The notes: generated by a model not told the origin, from the sequence alone. Counted from the first letter of the stretch, positions 1-11,805 are shown. The stretch: DNA of 64,000 bases from Schistocerca nitens (GCF_023898315.1 NC_064616.1:541995602-542059601); one strand, 5' to 3'. Numbers and translations are program-made.

Positions 1-513
1 CCTGCAAATCTGTTGCCCACCCGCGATACGTTTGTTCTCACCTTTTCTTGCAACCATAGGATTGGTACCTAGCTACCGCCATATTCACTTGTTAGTCATT
101 ATAGCTAGTTAGAGAATCTGCAACCTGATCATAGGAAAATTCACTTGGAATGGCGTTAGGAAACAGATTCTGAATGAGGCGAAATACTGCACTTTGTACC
201 GTTGACAAAAAGTAACGTAGTTTCGCAGTACCTGATACTTTGTCAGCAATGATGCGTGCTTCATATTGTTTCAACCACTCGAGCAATTACTTTTCTTTTT
301 CATTAAACTGGCGAGAAGGCGGTATGGCACTCGGAGCTACAGTTCTTGCGTATTGCACAGATTTCGTTACTTGGTTTGCGAGTAATTGCTCTGCCGTATT
401 CAGAAGGGTTTCAATCTGATGTGTCTGAAACTGAAACATTTGTGTTAGTTGCGTTACATCTATCACTTTAAGCTGAGGTGCCTAAGCAGGGGTGGGAGAG
501 GTGGATTGCTCAT
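1..513 (-). pseudogene. Gypsy gag fragment (second Gypsy family), runs off window
   Basis: Minus-strand gag remnant of a Ty3/Gypsy retrotransposon. Reading starts at an ATG at 513-511 (MSNPPLPPL), the same Pro-rich opening as the gag at 5263 (MATPFPPPLP). A frame change near 460 is followed by a Gln-rich helix region and then the motif PPSRQFNEKEK, which matches LPLRQFNDTEEE in the other gag. The 92-286 part (WLKQYEARIIADKVSGTAK, FSYDQVADSLTSYND) aligns in order with the capsid-like region of the gag at 4.8-5.3 kb. Gag would form the particle; this copy is frameshifted and has a stop near 287. The element continues beyond position 1. It differs too much from the neighbouring gag to be the same family. 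Confidence 0.75.
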
Positions 514-1190
514 TTTGGAATAGTCAAATGCAATAACCAGGCAATGCAAGCAACAAAAATAAGCACACCTGGAAACACTAAATAGAAAAAAAACACAATC
601 ATACACACTGTTAAAGCATGTAAAGCAAAGAAAAGACAAAGCAGAAATAAGACGCCAGCAAAACACAAAAGCCCACGACAAAACAAAGCTGTAGCAGCTA
701 CCGGCTCTGGATGCGATACGTGAATAGGTTGTCACGTTGGTATTTGTTCACCGCGTCAGACATGCTGTTCGTACATCCTTGTAGTCATTGTTGTTGTACC
801 TAGGAAGCCAGCATACTCGGTTCGCTAGACAAACATTCAATGAACTCGTATTACTGAGTTTTATAGCAATAAGACAGTAACAGTACTTAACTCTGGTATT
901 GTGTCGCAAGCAAAAGGCGACATACAATATAATCAGTCTTCTTCAGCATAGACAAATACAAGTCTGAGCTACATAGAGATTCATAACAAAGTGGCTATCA
1001 TTGACGCTGCTATCGAAGTGGGGTCCCACCAGCCGGGCGCAGTGCTTATGTTCTCTTCACCTACGGGCCACTGTTGTCCCGTTGTCGTCCTGGAAGGGAG
1101 GTCGGTCAGCGTACGACTGGCTGACTTCTTCTCACAGCTTTCTCTTCCCCGTAGTTCCCGACTGGTGTGCTGGCACTGACTTTACGCCGT
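514..1190 (-). mobile_element. LTR and 5' leader of the second Gypsy element
   Basis: Non-coding sequence on the minus strand between the end of one Gypsy RT (about 1190) and the start of another gag (513). By position it should be the LTR plus leader of the second element. Support: 870-1060 is recognisably similar to 12595-12786 (shared blocks such as CAATA...TACTTAACT and CTTATxTTCTCTTxACC), so it is a dispersed repeat. I could not place the LTR ends or a clear primer-binding site, so the boundaries are approximate. Confidence 0.4.
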
Positions 1191-2200
1191 AATACAAATC
1201 TATCTTAGAAAAGTAACGTCCTGCTTGAAGCCTACCAATGGGTTCCTCAGGGCGAGGTAACGGATAAGTGTCAACTACAGTCTGTGGTTTGACTGTAGAC
1301 TTCAACACAAATGCGAATGCGACCAGAAGGCCTAGGCAACAAAACGAGAGGACTTGCCCATTGACTAGCTTCAATGGGAGCAATTACACCATTATCTTGC
1401 AGTTCTTTCATTTCCTAGGCTACTTTTTCTGGTAAAGCAATTTGAACGAGGCAGGCCTGAAAAAACTTAGGCTGTGCATTGTCTTTCAGTGTAACATGCG
1501 CTACAAAATTATTAGCTTTTTCCATTCTTTCTGAAAATACTTCAGGAAATTCGTTAAGCAAACTAGTGACACTGCCTTTTGGATCACAAGCCGATGTGGA
1601 AAGTACGTTGTCGAGGATGCTAATTCCAACCAAATCAAAGGGATCTAATCAGAAAATGTTTTCACTGTCTCTTGATTTCAACACAGTAAAATTCACTGAT
1701 CTAGTGGGAGATTTGTAAGTGGCAGGGATAGTAAACTGTCCAAGCACTGGAATTTTCTGTCCTTTGTAAGCAGGGAGGTGCTTGCAAGATTAAGAAACGA
1801 GTGGTGAGCCTAACTGTTCGTGCGTGGCACGATTAAGCAAGGCTACTGAAGCCACTGTGTCAAACTGATAGTTCACACGACAGCCAACATTTCGTAATGA
1901 GACAAATAGTTTGCTAGAACGTCGTTGCATAGCACTAGGGTTAGAATGAGCCACAACCTTAATCTTACGTTTATCAGAACTTGTTGTAGGTTTGGAAAAG
2001 AGAACGTTCACTGCATGTGCACGATCCAGTTTTTTTCTGGGAGTGGGTAAAGTTGGCGTTTTTGTGCCGTTGAAAACGAACTGCTTGGACATGGCCTTTT
2101 TTCCACACATGTGATGCACAATCCTGTTTTGTATGGCACGCAAAACGTCTAGGGCAAGAGTTCATTAAGTCCAAAGGCCTGTTTACCTGTCTACGAGGCT
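1150..2200 (-). pseudogene. Gypsy zinc knuckle-protease-RT start (degenerate pol)
   Basis: Minus-strand continuation of the gag at 5263. In order: a broken CCHC zinc knuckle at about 2160-2085 (CPRRFACHTKQDC then KKGHVQAV), which would bind RNA; an aspartic protease segment at about 1880-1790 in which the catalytic DTGA reads DTVA (YQFDTVASVALLNRATHEQL); the protease-RT linker at about 1640-1415 (EFPEVFSERMEKANNF, AHVTLKDNAQPKFF); and the first RT block at 1380-1190 (VDTYPLPRPEEPIGRL, YFSKIDL). RT then ends abruptly: the rest of RT, RNase H and integrase are missing and the sequence changes to LTR-like DNA. Several frame changes and the lost catalytic Gly show it is dead. Confidence 0.85.
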
Positions 2201-2576
2201 GTCCACGAAGCTGGGTACTCGCTCGATGTCATAGCTGGTTATGGTGATCGCGAGCAACGGGCGACTCGATCCGACCAATCGGGACGTAATCACACTTACC
2301 GGCCGCTATGGCTCCCGAATCGTATTGGTCTAAGATTGTAACACTTGAGGAAGTGATGAATGAGAGTTCTTTAAGTTCTGTTCCCGTATTGTACTACCTG
2401 GGACCTTTAATGTTATTGCATCCCTTATCATTAAACCACTGTGAAAGTTTCCACAACTACACTTAAATTTACACTTACTAGTCGTATCCGATAATTCTGT
2501 GTACCCCTGGCGGTACGTCTGCTCCGAATTTTTCTGTAAATGAAAAAAATGATATCTGGCGGCAACTAGTTGAACA
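2201..2576 (-). pseudogene. Gypsy gag, C-terminal half (displaced by LINE insertion)
   Basis: Minus-strand reading from 2576 downward gives gag-like blocks in several frames: LPPDI then a Phe/Lys stretch (ARYQFFHLKKRPEQT type), SRRTARGTQNYR, CGNFHSGLMI, RDAITLKVPGSTI, IREQNLKNSHSSLPQVLQS. This follows directly on the gag half that ends at 4842 once the LINE at 2587-4831 is set aside. Stops and frame changes are frequent. Confidence 0.7.
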
Positions 2577-2586
2577 TGCTAGTCAT
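2577..2586. repeat. Target-site duplication, left copy
   Basis: The 10-bp TGCTAGTCAT here is repeated exactly at 4832-4841. The two copies bracket the LINE and both lie in Gypsy gag sequence, as expected for target-primed reverse transcription. Confidence 0.85.
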
Positions 2587-4831
2587 GTTGTCGTTGTGGT
2601 CTTCAGTCCTGAAACTGGTTTGATGCAGTTCTCCATGCTACTCTATCCTGTGCAAGCTTCTTCATCTCCCAGTACCTATTGCAACCTACATCCTTCTGAA
2701 TCTGTTTAGTGTATTCATCTCTTGGTCTCCCTCTACGATTTTTACCCTCCACGCTGCCCTCCAATACTAAATTGGTGATCCTATGAACCCTCAGAACATG
2801 TCCTACCAACAGATCCCTTCTTCTAGTCAAGTTGTGCCACAAACTTCTCTTCTCCCCAATCCTATTCAATACCTCCTCATTAGTTATGTGATCTGCCCAT
2901 GTAATCTTCAGAGTTCTTCTGTAGCACCACATTTAGAAAGCTTCTATTCTCTTCTTGTCCAAACTATTTATCGTCCATGTTTGACATCCATACATGGCTA
3001 CACTCTATACCAAAACATTCAGAAACGACTTCCTCACACTTATATCTATACTCCATGTTAACAAATTTATATTCTTCAGAAACGCTTTCCTTGCCATTGC
3101 CAGTATACATTTTATATCCTCTCTACTTCGACCATCATCAGTTATTTGGCTTCCCAAATAGCAAAACCCCTTTACTACTTTAAGTGTCTCATTTACTAAT
3201 CTCTCAGCATCACCTGACTTAATTCGACTGCATTCCATTATCCTCGTTTTGCTTTAGTTGATGTTCATCTTATACCCTCCTTTCAAGACACGATCCATTC
3301 TGTTCAACTGCCCTTCTAAGTCCTTTGCGGTCTCTGACAGAATTACAATGTCATCGGCGAACCTCAAAGTTTTTATTTCTTCTCCATGGATTTTAATACC
3401 TACTCCGAATTTTTCTTTTGTTTGCTTAACTGCTTGCTCAATATACAGATGGAATACCATCGGGGAGAAGGTACAACCCTGTCTCACCCCGTTCCCAACC
3501 ACTGCTTCCCTTTCGTATCCCTCGACTCTTATAACAGCCATCTGGTTTCTGTACAAATTGTAAATAGCCTTTCGCTCCCTGCATTTTACCCCTGCCACCT
3601 TCAGAATTTGAAAGAGAGTATTCCAGTCAACATTGTAAAAAGCTTTCTCTAAGTCTACAAATGCTAGAAACGTAGGTTTGCCTTTCCTTAATCTAGCTCC
3701 TAAGATAGGTCGTAGGGTCAGTATTGCCTCACGTGTTCCAATGTTTCTACGGAATCCAAACAGATCTTCCCCGAGGTCGGCTTCTACTAGTTTTTCCATT
3801 CTTCTGTAAAGAATTCGGGTCAGTATTTTGCAGCTGTGACTTATTAAACTGACGGATCGGTAATTTTCGCATCTGGCAACAAATGCTTTCTCTGGGATTG
3901 GAATTATTATATTCTTCCTGAAGTCTGAGCGTATTTCGCCTGTCTCACATATATTGCTCACCAGATGTTAGAGTTTTGTTAGGACTGGCTCTCCCAAGGC
4001 TGTCAGTAATTCTAATGGAATGATGTCTACTCCCGGGGCCTTGTTTCTGCTCAGGTCTTTCAGCGCTCGTCAAACTCTTCACGCAATATCATATCTCCCA
4101 TTTCATCTTCATCTACATCCTCTTCCATTTCCATAATATTGTCCTAAAGTACATTACCCTTGTATAGACCCTCTATATACTCCTTCCACCTTCCTGCTTT
4201 CCCTTCTTTTCTTAGAACTGCGTTTCCACCTGAGCTCTTGATATGCATACAAGTCGTTCTCTTTTCTCCAAAGGTCTCTTTAATTCTCCTGGAGGCAGTA
4301 TCTATCTTACCCCTAGTGAGATACGCCTCTACATCTTTACAATTGTCCTCTAGCCATCCCTGCTTAGCTATGTTTCACTTCTTGTCGATCACATTTTTGA
4401 GACGTTTGTATTCCTTTTTGCCTGCTTCATTTACTGCATTTTTATATTTTCTCCTTTCATCAACTGATTTCAATATTTCTTCTGTTACCCAAGGATTTCT
4501 AGTATCCCTCGTCTTTTTACCTACTTGGTCCTCTGCTGCCTTCACTACTTCATCCCTCAAAGCTACCCATTCTTCTTCTACTGTATTTCTTCCCTCCATT
4601 CCTGTCAATTGTTCCCTTATGCTCTCTCTGAAACTCTGTACAAACTCTGGTTTAATCAGTTTATTCAGGTCCCATCTCCTTAAATTCCCAGCTTTTTGCA
4701 GTTTCTTTAGTTTGAGCCCACAGTTCATAACACATAGATTGTGGTCAGAGTACACATCTGCCCCTGGAAATGTCTTACAATTTAAAACCTGGTTCCTAAA
4801 TGTCTGTCGTACTATCATATAATCTATCTGT
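2587..4831 (-). mobile_element. 5'-truncated RTE-like LINE nested in Gypsy gag
   Basis: Non-LTR retrotransposon on the minus strand, bounded by the 10-bp TSD. The 3' end (low coordinate) terminates after GGACTGAAGACC in an ACAAC-rich tail, the same ending as the related LINE at 18.3-19.7 kb (CTCATCAACAACAAC). The 5' end is truncated inside the endonuclease domain. It is nested, so the Gypsy element is older. Clade: the C-terminal region resembles the endonuclease/RT proteins often annotated as craniofacial-development-protein-2-like, which are RTE/BovB-type; the assignment is by eye. Confidence 0.9.
2603..4818 (-). pseudogene. RTE-like LINE endonuclease/reverse transcriptase
   Basis: Coding remnant of the nested LINE. 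From the 5' side: the end of an APE-type endonuclease (PGADVYSDHNLCVMNCG, where SDHN is the conserved His block) and linker at 4818-4375; RT at 3961-3254 with palm blocks FVDLEKAF, GVRQGCTFSP and the catalytic LRFADDIVILSE intact; thumb and connection at 3238-3005 (CYLGSQITDDGRSREDI); and the C-terminal region at 2932-2603 (MWCYRRTLKI, GKNRRGRPRDEYTKQI, WEMKKLAQDRVAWRTASNQ). Frameshifts and stops separate the blocks (for example near 3250, 2990 and 4370-4000). Such enzymes nick DNA and copy their own RNA at the nick; this copy cannot make a full protein. Confidence 0.9.
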
Positions 4832-4841
4832 TGCTAGTCAT
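4832..4841. repeat. Target-site duplication, right copy
   Basis: TGCTAGTCAT, identical to 2577-2586. It sits in the gag codons just after LSKYYD. Confidence 0.85.
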
Positions 4842-5263
4842 AGTATTTAGATAATGCAGCGATTATTTCGTCATAACTGAGTTCGTCGGGAGATGCTGTT
4901 GGGAGTAGTTTTTGTATTAACCTGGACGCCGAGGATCCCGCTATTGAAAAAAGCAATTTAGGTTTGCAGAACCTTGAACTAATGAACTTCACAATGTGCT
5001 TGGAACTGTATCATGAATTCGAGCCGTTCCTCTTCTGTGTCGTTAAATTGCCGCAATGGTAGTATGCTGGTAGGCGGCACTTGTCGGGCGGGTCGGTTTG
5101 TTTGTTGGGCGACCGATGCAGTTTGTGCAGCCAGAAGTTGTACCGTCGTTAGTAGTTCAGATATTTGTTGGTCCTGAAATTGAGAATCTGCTGTTAGATC
5201 CGTCACATTGACCGTCTGTGGCTGTGGGGCACGGGGCAGGGGTGGAGGGAACGGGGTAGCCAT
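4842..5263 (-). pseudogene. Gypsy gag, N-terminal half
   Basis: Starts at an ATG at 5263 (MATPFPPPLPRAPQ), followed by a Gln-rich probable helix (DQQISELLTTVQLLAAQ) and the capsid start (LPLRQFNDTEEERLEFMIQF). The reading stays open to 4979, changes frame, and resumes as LPTASPDELSYDEIIAALSKYYD up to the LINE insertion. It parallels the gag at 1-513. The leader upstream carries a candidate primer-binding site at 5419-5428. Confidence 0.85.
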
Positions 5264-5418
5264 GGTTTACACAAATACGACTATGTAATAGCAATAAATC
5301 CTCTAAAAAGAGGAAGCTGGACCAAATGCAAGAACCCAACAAAAGTTAGCAATTAGAAATTAGCACCCCCGCAAGCTAAAACACAAGAGAAGCAAGTTAA
5401 ATCAGTATTGAATTATAT

Positions 5419-5428
5419 TCGTCGCCAG
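5419..5428 (-). promoter_or_regulatory. Candidate Gypsy primer-binding site
   Basis: On the minus strand this reads TGGCGACGAA, about 155 bases upstream of the gag ATG. TGGCGAC-type sites are common tRNA primer sites in Gypsy elements. A near match (TGGCGACAAGG) lies in the same position relative to another minus-strand Gypsy at 32051-32064. The tRNA identity is not resolved. Confidence 0.55.
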
Positions 5429-5429
5429 T

Positions 5430-5880
5430 TTTGTGTCGTCTCGTTGTCACTGTAGGCTTGTACCATGGGAAGTAAGGAGAGGATGTTGTTTTGTGGCCAG
5501 TATCCTCTTTCTATAACACAACTGCACACATTTATTAACAGGATCCTTTATTAACATAAACAGAAAGCTACTTAACTTAAGATAGTCCAGGCACTGTGGT
5601 ACAAGCTCTCTGTAATAGTCCCCTTTAACCTCACTGTTGTCGAAGAACAAATCCGCTATGTACACTACTCAGATGGCTAGGTACTGACTGACCCTGAGCT
5701 GGAGCTTGAGCTAACTGCGACAGCGACTCTCACTGGGCTGCGACTGATGAGTCGACTCGTTGACTCACTGGGCGACTGACTGGGCCCTCCGGTCCACGGC
5801 AGCGATCTAAATACTGGAGGCCGAGAGGACATTGACGGCGACTCTGCAAGTCTGACATTGACCTCTATCAATCTCCTTGC
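5430..5880 (-). mobile_element. 5' LTR of the first Gypsy element (approximate)
   Basis: Non-coding DNA directly upstream of the primer-binding site on the minus strand, so by position the 5' LTR. It contains a run of GACTGA/CTCACTGGGCGACT short repeats at about 5690-5800. No second copy of this LTR is in the window, because the 3' half of the element is missing, so the ends cannot be fixed. Confidence 0.4.
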
Positions 5881-6755
5881 AACTCCTTTGCCTCTTTGTG
5901 TATTGGCGAAAGCTTACACCAGCACAAAAACTATCCTACAGCCACCCTCCACTTTCCACTACTCCCCAGGCCCCAGTTTTCGAGATTCAGCTGCTAGTCT
6001 GGTGGCATTGACAGAGAGAAAAGAAATTTCAGAGTCCTACGGCTACTGTGGTATTCATCACTTCTGTGAAACGCTGAGTGGGCTTAGCCTATGGCTGCTG
6101 AAACAGTCAGGGATGTTCGGGAACTTATTTTTTTTATTTTCTTCACTTTTAAAATCCCAGTTCTACAATCAGAAGTCCACCCTGGTGTCTAAGCACACAC
6201 CTCAAAGTTCAGAACAATTACATATCTAAAAGTTCACGACATATTTCGAATCCCACAATAGGTCACGAAAAAAACAGACACACACAACAGATTAGGTGTG
6301 TAAAATATTCTCCTAGAATTCGAAGCACTGTCCTGCAGTCGAGAAAAATGGCTGGAATTTTCGGGTATCCTACAACTGCTGATCAGGATTCGCTCTGAAC
6401 CCATAATGGCGGATGTGGGGTGGGCGGGGACCAGAATCCCACCTGTCTGAACCGGATGAGGCTGGCCTTCCCTGGACTTCTCTCTGAACAGTCGAAAGAA
6501 GACGATATCACGTGACTCTCTGACGTTACAGAACTTCCCTATATGCCTTGTTCTGCCCCTGTCTTGTTAGAACCTGTCTGTAAAGACTTCTGTTCCCATC
6601 GCAAATGATTTCTTTTGACACTCTGACGTCATGGAACTTCCTGTGAATGGAGGATCATGATTGGTTCCTTCTCGCCAAAATGCCGTTACTGGCGTGGGAG
6701 CACTTTTTACAGATGGACAAATTATGACAATTTCAGCGGAAAATTACTTAGAACA
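5881..6755. other. Unassigned, no gene seen
   Basis: No coding similarity, repeat structure or RNA gene could be recognised. The 123-codon open frame at 5858-6229 has no recognisable motif and spans the probable LTR edge. Confidence 0.5.
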
Positions 6756-6900
6756 TATTGGTTGGTTTGTGGGATTAAAGGGACCACACTGCTTCAGTCA
6801 TCGGTCCAGAACAGATTGAAAAACATACAGTAGTCATATCACACTGAGAGTTAAGCCCATAAAAAATGGACTATAGGTCATGAGATACGGAAACTATCGC
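6756..6900. repeat. Possible dispersed repeat (GGGATTAAAGGGACC type)
   Basis: GGTTTGTGGGATTAAAGGGACC followed by CAGTCATCGGTCC resembles a dispersed orthopteran repeat I recall from other sequence. Only one copy lies in this window, so the call rests on memory. Confidence 0.3.
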
Positions 6901-7765
6901 CAAAGACCCTTAGTCAGTTACATGGCCCTGCTACTGATGAGAAAAGCTTGAACTATTCGACGTGAAACCGAACTCCCACAGAGCTATGTTATCACAAACC
7001 CTTGTAACATCATACAATATCGCTGTAGTTAACACAATTCGTATCCTTCACCATACAAAATAATCACTTCTGCATCCTGCATACAACTATCAACCACCAG
7101 AAACTCATACGTATACCGTGAAACACATAGATCCCAAAAACAAAAGCAGATGCACCGTATATAGTCACAGAGCTAGATATCCCCCACGAGGTTGGTCCGT
7201 CATCCACTGTGACCAACGGTCACGAGGCAATTGCCCCCGCATGCGCTGGCCTCATGCTCACCGGAGCGCCTTCGTCGGACGGCAGCCGCTCTCCAAACTG
7301 CTGAACAAAGGCTAGCCTGGTTCCTCTTCCACAAATGCGTCCAGTACCTGTACTGTTTTAGGTGTGGCCTGCTTTCTGCAACGAGCTACGACACTCTCGC
7401 CTCTGAGATTACAAGAATACTTACATTTCATCTCTGTCGATGAGAAAAGCTTTGTCAACCATGAATTAATTTACCGATCTCCAAACCAGTATCAGCTGCT
7501 ATATCCAATTTTACACTCCAAGCAACTACGACATTTGTGACACATGGATGCTGAAATCATTGAGTAGCATATGAAAATTTCCAGAATTTCATTTCATATG
7601 GATTTCCAGAATATCATACCATTTACACGACTGTTCTCGATATCAACCAGATATCAGTACGTTACCGACCGCTTGCGCAGTATAAGATAAAGAGTGGAAA
7701 TTATATCTCTAAAGAGCCTAAATTTAGGGAACGTCATTATAAGCGACTTGCTAGTGATTTTCAGC
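6901..7765. other. Unassigned, no gene seen
   Basis: AT-rich to mixed sequence without recognisable coding blocks. Short open frames at 7118-7443 have no motif. Confidence 0.5.
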
Positions 7766-7769
7766 AGTG

Positions 7770-10532
7770 TTCCCACAGTTAAGCAGGGTCCTTGGGTTTG
7801 GAATCGAGTGCAGGACCTCAACCGAAGACTTCGATGACTCTGAGACTCTTGGCTGCAGATTTTTGGTCCTGCAATTTTGGGCGAAGAATTGGAGGTGTCC
7901 CCTTGATAGTTCATTGGTGCATTACACAAAGGGACCAGCTACTCGTGTAGCAGAGTATTTGTGGAGTGCACATGGTTTTTTTTTCTTTCTGGTGAACACT
8001 CTCAAGTCGACACGCAGATAACGATGTCAGAGCGTATTCAGAGTAAAGACACTTCTACTGTCAAACTGTTTTCTGTGAACTGGCGAAGTATTCGTAACCA
8101 AGTTCGAGAATTTACTGCACTCCATGAAACTGGTCGTGCTCAAAGAGTTCTTGGGACTGAGAGCTGGCTAAAATCCGGACTATAAGGCTCTGAAATAGAT
8201 CCATTTAGAGATTCGCGGAAGTTATATCGGAAAGACAGATTAGACGCAATTAGAGAAAAAAATTCTCTCAACTGACATCGAATTCAGTGTGACTGTCAAG
8301 CTGTCTGGACGCATATAACAGGTCTAGGTGACATGAAGCTACATGTTGCATGTTTTTACGGCCATCAGATTCCGCAGTGACAGTTTGAAAGTCATCCAAG
8401 AAAAGACTACATTCAGCAGCGGGGAAATATCCGGCTCATGCAACATTAGTAGTAGGCGACTTTAATCTACCGAGGGTAGACTAGGATGTCTATGAATTCA
8501 CTGCAGGAGATACAGCAAGCAGTCATGTAAATTACCTTTGGACATATTTTCCGAAAACTGTCTTGAATAGATAGTTAGACATGGCACATGCAATGGAGAT
8601 AGCTTAGACGATGTAGCTACATTCAGGCCTCATCTTATTTACACTGTCAGTCTAGAGAAAGGAATTAGTGCTCATGATATCATTATAACGATGATGGCTA
8701 CTAATGTTAAGACGTCTAGGAGATTGGTTCTGCTACAAAGAGTGGAGAAGCCTATTTTAGCATCTGTTGTAGTCTCGGCTCAAAACAGAAATCACAAATG
8801 ACAGCAGGCAGAAGTAAGTATAGATTCCTGCGTCTGCAATAAGGTCGATGCGAGAACCATACAGCGACTACTACCATCATACTTCAGCGAAAGATATTGC
8901 CGGAAACCCGAGATAATTCTGGTCCTACACAAAATGGCTGTGAGGGTTGAAGACTGTCACTCGTTGACCTGTATGGTGAAACAACATAAGGTAGTTAAAC
9001 AAAAAGCTGCAGTTTTAAATTTCGCTATCAAAAAATCGTTCACACTGGATGACAGTACAAACGTACCACTGTCTGACAACAGCAAAATCTTGAATAGTAA
9101 GAAGCGTTCCTCGTGTAGAGAAGCAACTGAAAGAGTTGAAAACAAGTAAGTCGCCTGGCCCAGGTTGAAACCCAGTCGGTATTTTAAAGAGTTCTCTTCT
9201 TCACTGACTCCTTAGTTAAGTTCCACTGATCGTGAATCTCTCGTCCAGCTCAAAGTCCCAAGCGACTGGCAAAATGCGCAGATGACTCCTGCGTATGAGA
9301 AGGATAAAGGAACGGAACCACAAAACAACAGACCAATATCGTTAACAACGGTTTGCTACAGAATTCTTGAGAGAGAAACTCTTTTTCTACAAACCAGCAC
9401 GGATTTAGAAACCAACGCTCGTGCAAGACTAAGCTTGCCCTTTTCTCAGATAATAGCTTGTATACCATGGATGAAGGGCAACGGGCTGATAATATATTCT
9501 TATTTTTCAGAAAAGTGCTTGACACGTGGCCCCACTGTATACTGTTAACAGAAGTACGAGGACACAGAGGAGGTTCCCAGATATGTGAGTGGCTCGAAGA
9601 CTTCTTAAGTAATAGAACGTAGCACATTATCCACGAAGGCGAATGCTCGGCAAAGAGAAGGTTCTTGTCAGGAATGCCACGTCGAAGTGTTCATTATTTG
9701 TATACATAAATGATATGGCGAAAGGGTGATCCGCAGTTTACAGCTGTATGCTGATGATGCTGTGATGTAGAGGAAATTGTCATCCTTGGGTGGTTGTAGG
9801 AGCATATAAAATAACTTAGAGAAAATTTCTAGTAGGCGTGATGAATGGCAGTTAGCTCTAAATGTAGAAAAATGTAAGTTAATGCGTTTGAGTAGGATAA
9901 CATGCCCATAATGTTCCGATATAATGTTAGTAATATGCCAATTGACACGGTTACGTCGATTAAATATCAAGGCGTAACACAGCAAAGTGATCTGAAATGC
10001 AAAGAGCATGTAAGGATAGTAGTAGGGAAGAAAAATGGTTGACTAGATTAATGGGAGACTTTTAGGTTTGTGTGCTCCATCTGTAAAGGAGACCGCATTT
10101 GGGACACTAGTGCGACCCATTCGTGATTACTTCTCGAGGGTTTGGATTAAAGGAAGCAGTTCAGAGTCGGACGGCTACATTTATTATTGGAACCTTCTAT
10201 ACCCAAGTAATACGTAGATGCTTTGGGAACTGAAATGGGAGTCCTTTGAGGAAAGATGACGTTCTTTTCGAGGAACGTTGTCAGCATAGTTTAGAGAACC
10301 GGTATTTGAAGCTGACGGCATTTCTATTCTACTGTCACCAACATACATTTCACGTGAGGACCAAAACGGTAAGAGAAATTATGGCTCGAACGAATGCATT
10401 ATAGACAGTCGCTATTCCTTCGCTCTAATTGTGAGCCGAAAAGGAAAGGAAATAACTAGCAGCGTTGCAGGGTATTCTCCACCAGGCATCATGAGGTGGC
10501 TTCCGAAGTATGTATGTTGATGTAAATGTCGT
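7770..10532 (+). mobile_element. Decayed Jockey/CR1-type LINE
   Basis: Plus-strand non-LTR element with many frame breaks. Endonuclease: KLFSVNWRSIRNQVREF and LGTESWLKSGL at 8060-8185, GDFNLPRVD near 8455. RT: KVPSDWQNAQMTP, PQNNRPISLTTVCYRILE at 9255-9375; GSQICEWLEDFLSNRT near 9575; LYINDMAKG and a decayed YADD region near 9700-9760. C-terminal region: TFHVRTKTVREIMARTNAL at about 10350-10400. The 3' end (GGTGGCTTCCGAAGTATG then TTGATGTAAATG) matches the TAGATG-type tail I recall from a very common orthopteran LINE. The 5' limit is uncertain. Nothing here could be translated into an active enzyme. Confidence 0.8.
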
Positions 10533-11595
10533 ATATCTACACACCACACACACTGTGCGTTAAACTCCTCTTTACACCTGCGGGACACGCGACGACTTGC
10601 ATTACTTAAAAAGATGCATCGAACCACACTATGCGCCTCAAGTTTTCTGGCCAGTAGAAGATGTGCAGCTTTATATTCCGCTGTGAACCGACTAAAAATA
10701 CCACTTGCATGCAGCTCCCTCCGTCACACTCCCTCGAAAACTGGTGGCGATGGACTTGCATTAACTGTCGTTTTGAAACCGATCGTCTTTGACAAGACGT
10801 GATACTCGTCTACGTTCCCTGACGGTTAGGATATTTTTACGACCACTCTTCTTACACAGTGTTACATGGCTGAGGCTAGTTCACCATTCATCACAAAGAC
10901 GTTGCACAGATCGCGTTGAAACATCATTCGCTTTGTGGATTTGATCACGTTCGAACGCCACAGCTTCTTTCTACCATGATACCACGTCTCCATGACGAAC
11001 CGTCTTACGGGGCTAACTGCATACGACCGACTGGCATACATACTAATCTTTACTGCCGTGTATTACGCGTCTGGTGGAGGATTGTGTGACAACAAACTCT
11101 AGTTCTGCACCATCTACAGCGCCCCATAGCGATGAGTAACATTTCCTCTAGTGAGCTTGCATGATATTTAAGTACAAGCAAATTACAGATCTTTCAGGGA
11201 GTTGTATTGAGAAGTATAAAATAAAAAATTGAGTCATCATTTTGCGTGGAAAGAGCGCTGCTTCATTTTGCTGCCTGTAGATCACATTTACGGACTTACT
11301 CTGAAAGAGATAACACTCGCGAGTCGCATTAAAGATATCACTCATCGTAATGCATCTGAACGACAGAAGATCCAAAGTAAGGAACTGAATGCCTCTCAAC
11401 AGGCAAAGACATCTCAAGAATGCCGGCAAGGTCTATTGCAGTTATGGAAGGGATTTACAATTTTTTGTTCATCCACAGATCAGTGTAAATCCCCAATTAA
11501 TGATTAACAGTTTTATTCACTGACCATAATAAGGCTATGTGTAACCTAGTGGGGCTTGGTAGGTTTGCGAGGTTCTGGAAGATTTAATGACAAAC
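10533..11595. other. Unassigned, no gene seen
   Basis: No coding similarity seen on either strand. Open frames at 11148-11507 overlap each other and have no motif. Confidence 0.5.
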
Positions 11596-11606
11596 TGGGC
11601 ATCAGT

Positions 11607-11805
11607 GGCCGGCCAGTGTTACCGAGCGGTTCTAGGCGCGTCAGTCTGGAACCGCGCGACCGCTGCGGTCGCAGGTTTGAATCCTGCCTCGGGCATGGAT
11701 GTGTGTGATGTCCTTAGGTTAGTTAGGTTTAAGTAGTTCTAAGTTCTAGGGGACTGATGACCTCAGATGTTAAGTCCCATAGTGCTCAGAGCCATTTGAA
11801 CCAGT
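11607..11805 (+). mobile_element. SINE, Ser/Leu-type tRNA head, full length
   Basis: tRNA-like head with A box (CCGAGCGGTTCTAGG), a class-II-like variable region and B box (GGTTTGAATCC), then the body TTAGGTTAGTTAGGTTTAAG and the 3' end GCTCAGAGCCATTTGAAC. Flanked by the 11-bp TSD TGGGCATCAGT at 11596-11606 and 11806-11816. The long variable-arm region suggests a Ser or Leu tRNA origin. No protein; it is mobilised in trans by a LINE. Confidence 0.92.

Noticed and set aside
4160-4822. 220-codon plus-strand open frame
   Set aside because: It is the antisense of the LINE endonuclease-RT linker, which has clear family motifs on the minus strand.
11716-11735. Telomere-like TTAGG units
   Set aside because: TTAGGTTAGTTAGGTT occurs once per copy in every shared-body SINE; it is part of the SINE body, not an interstitial telomere array.
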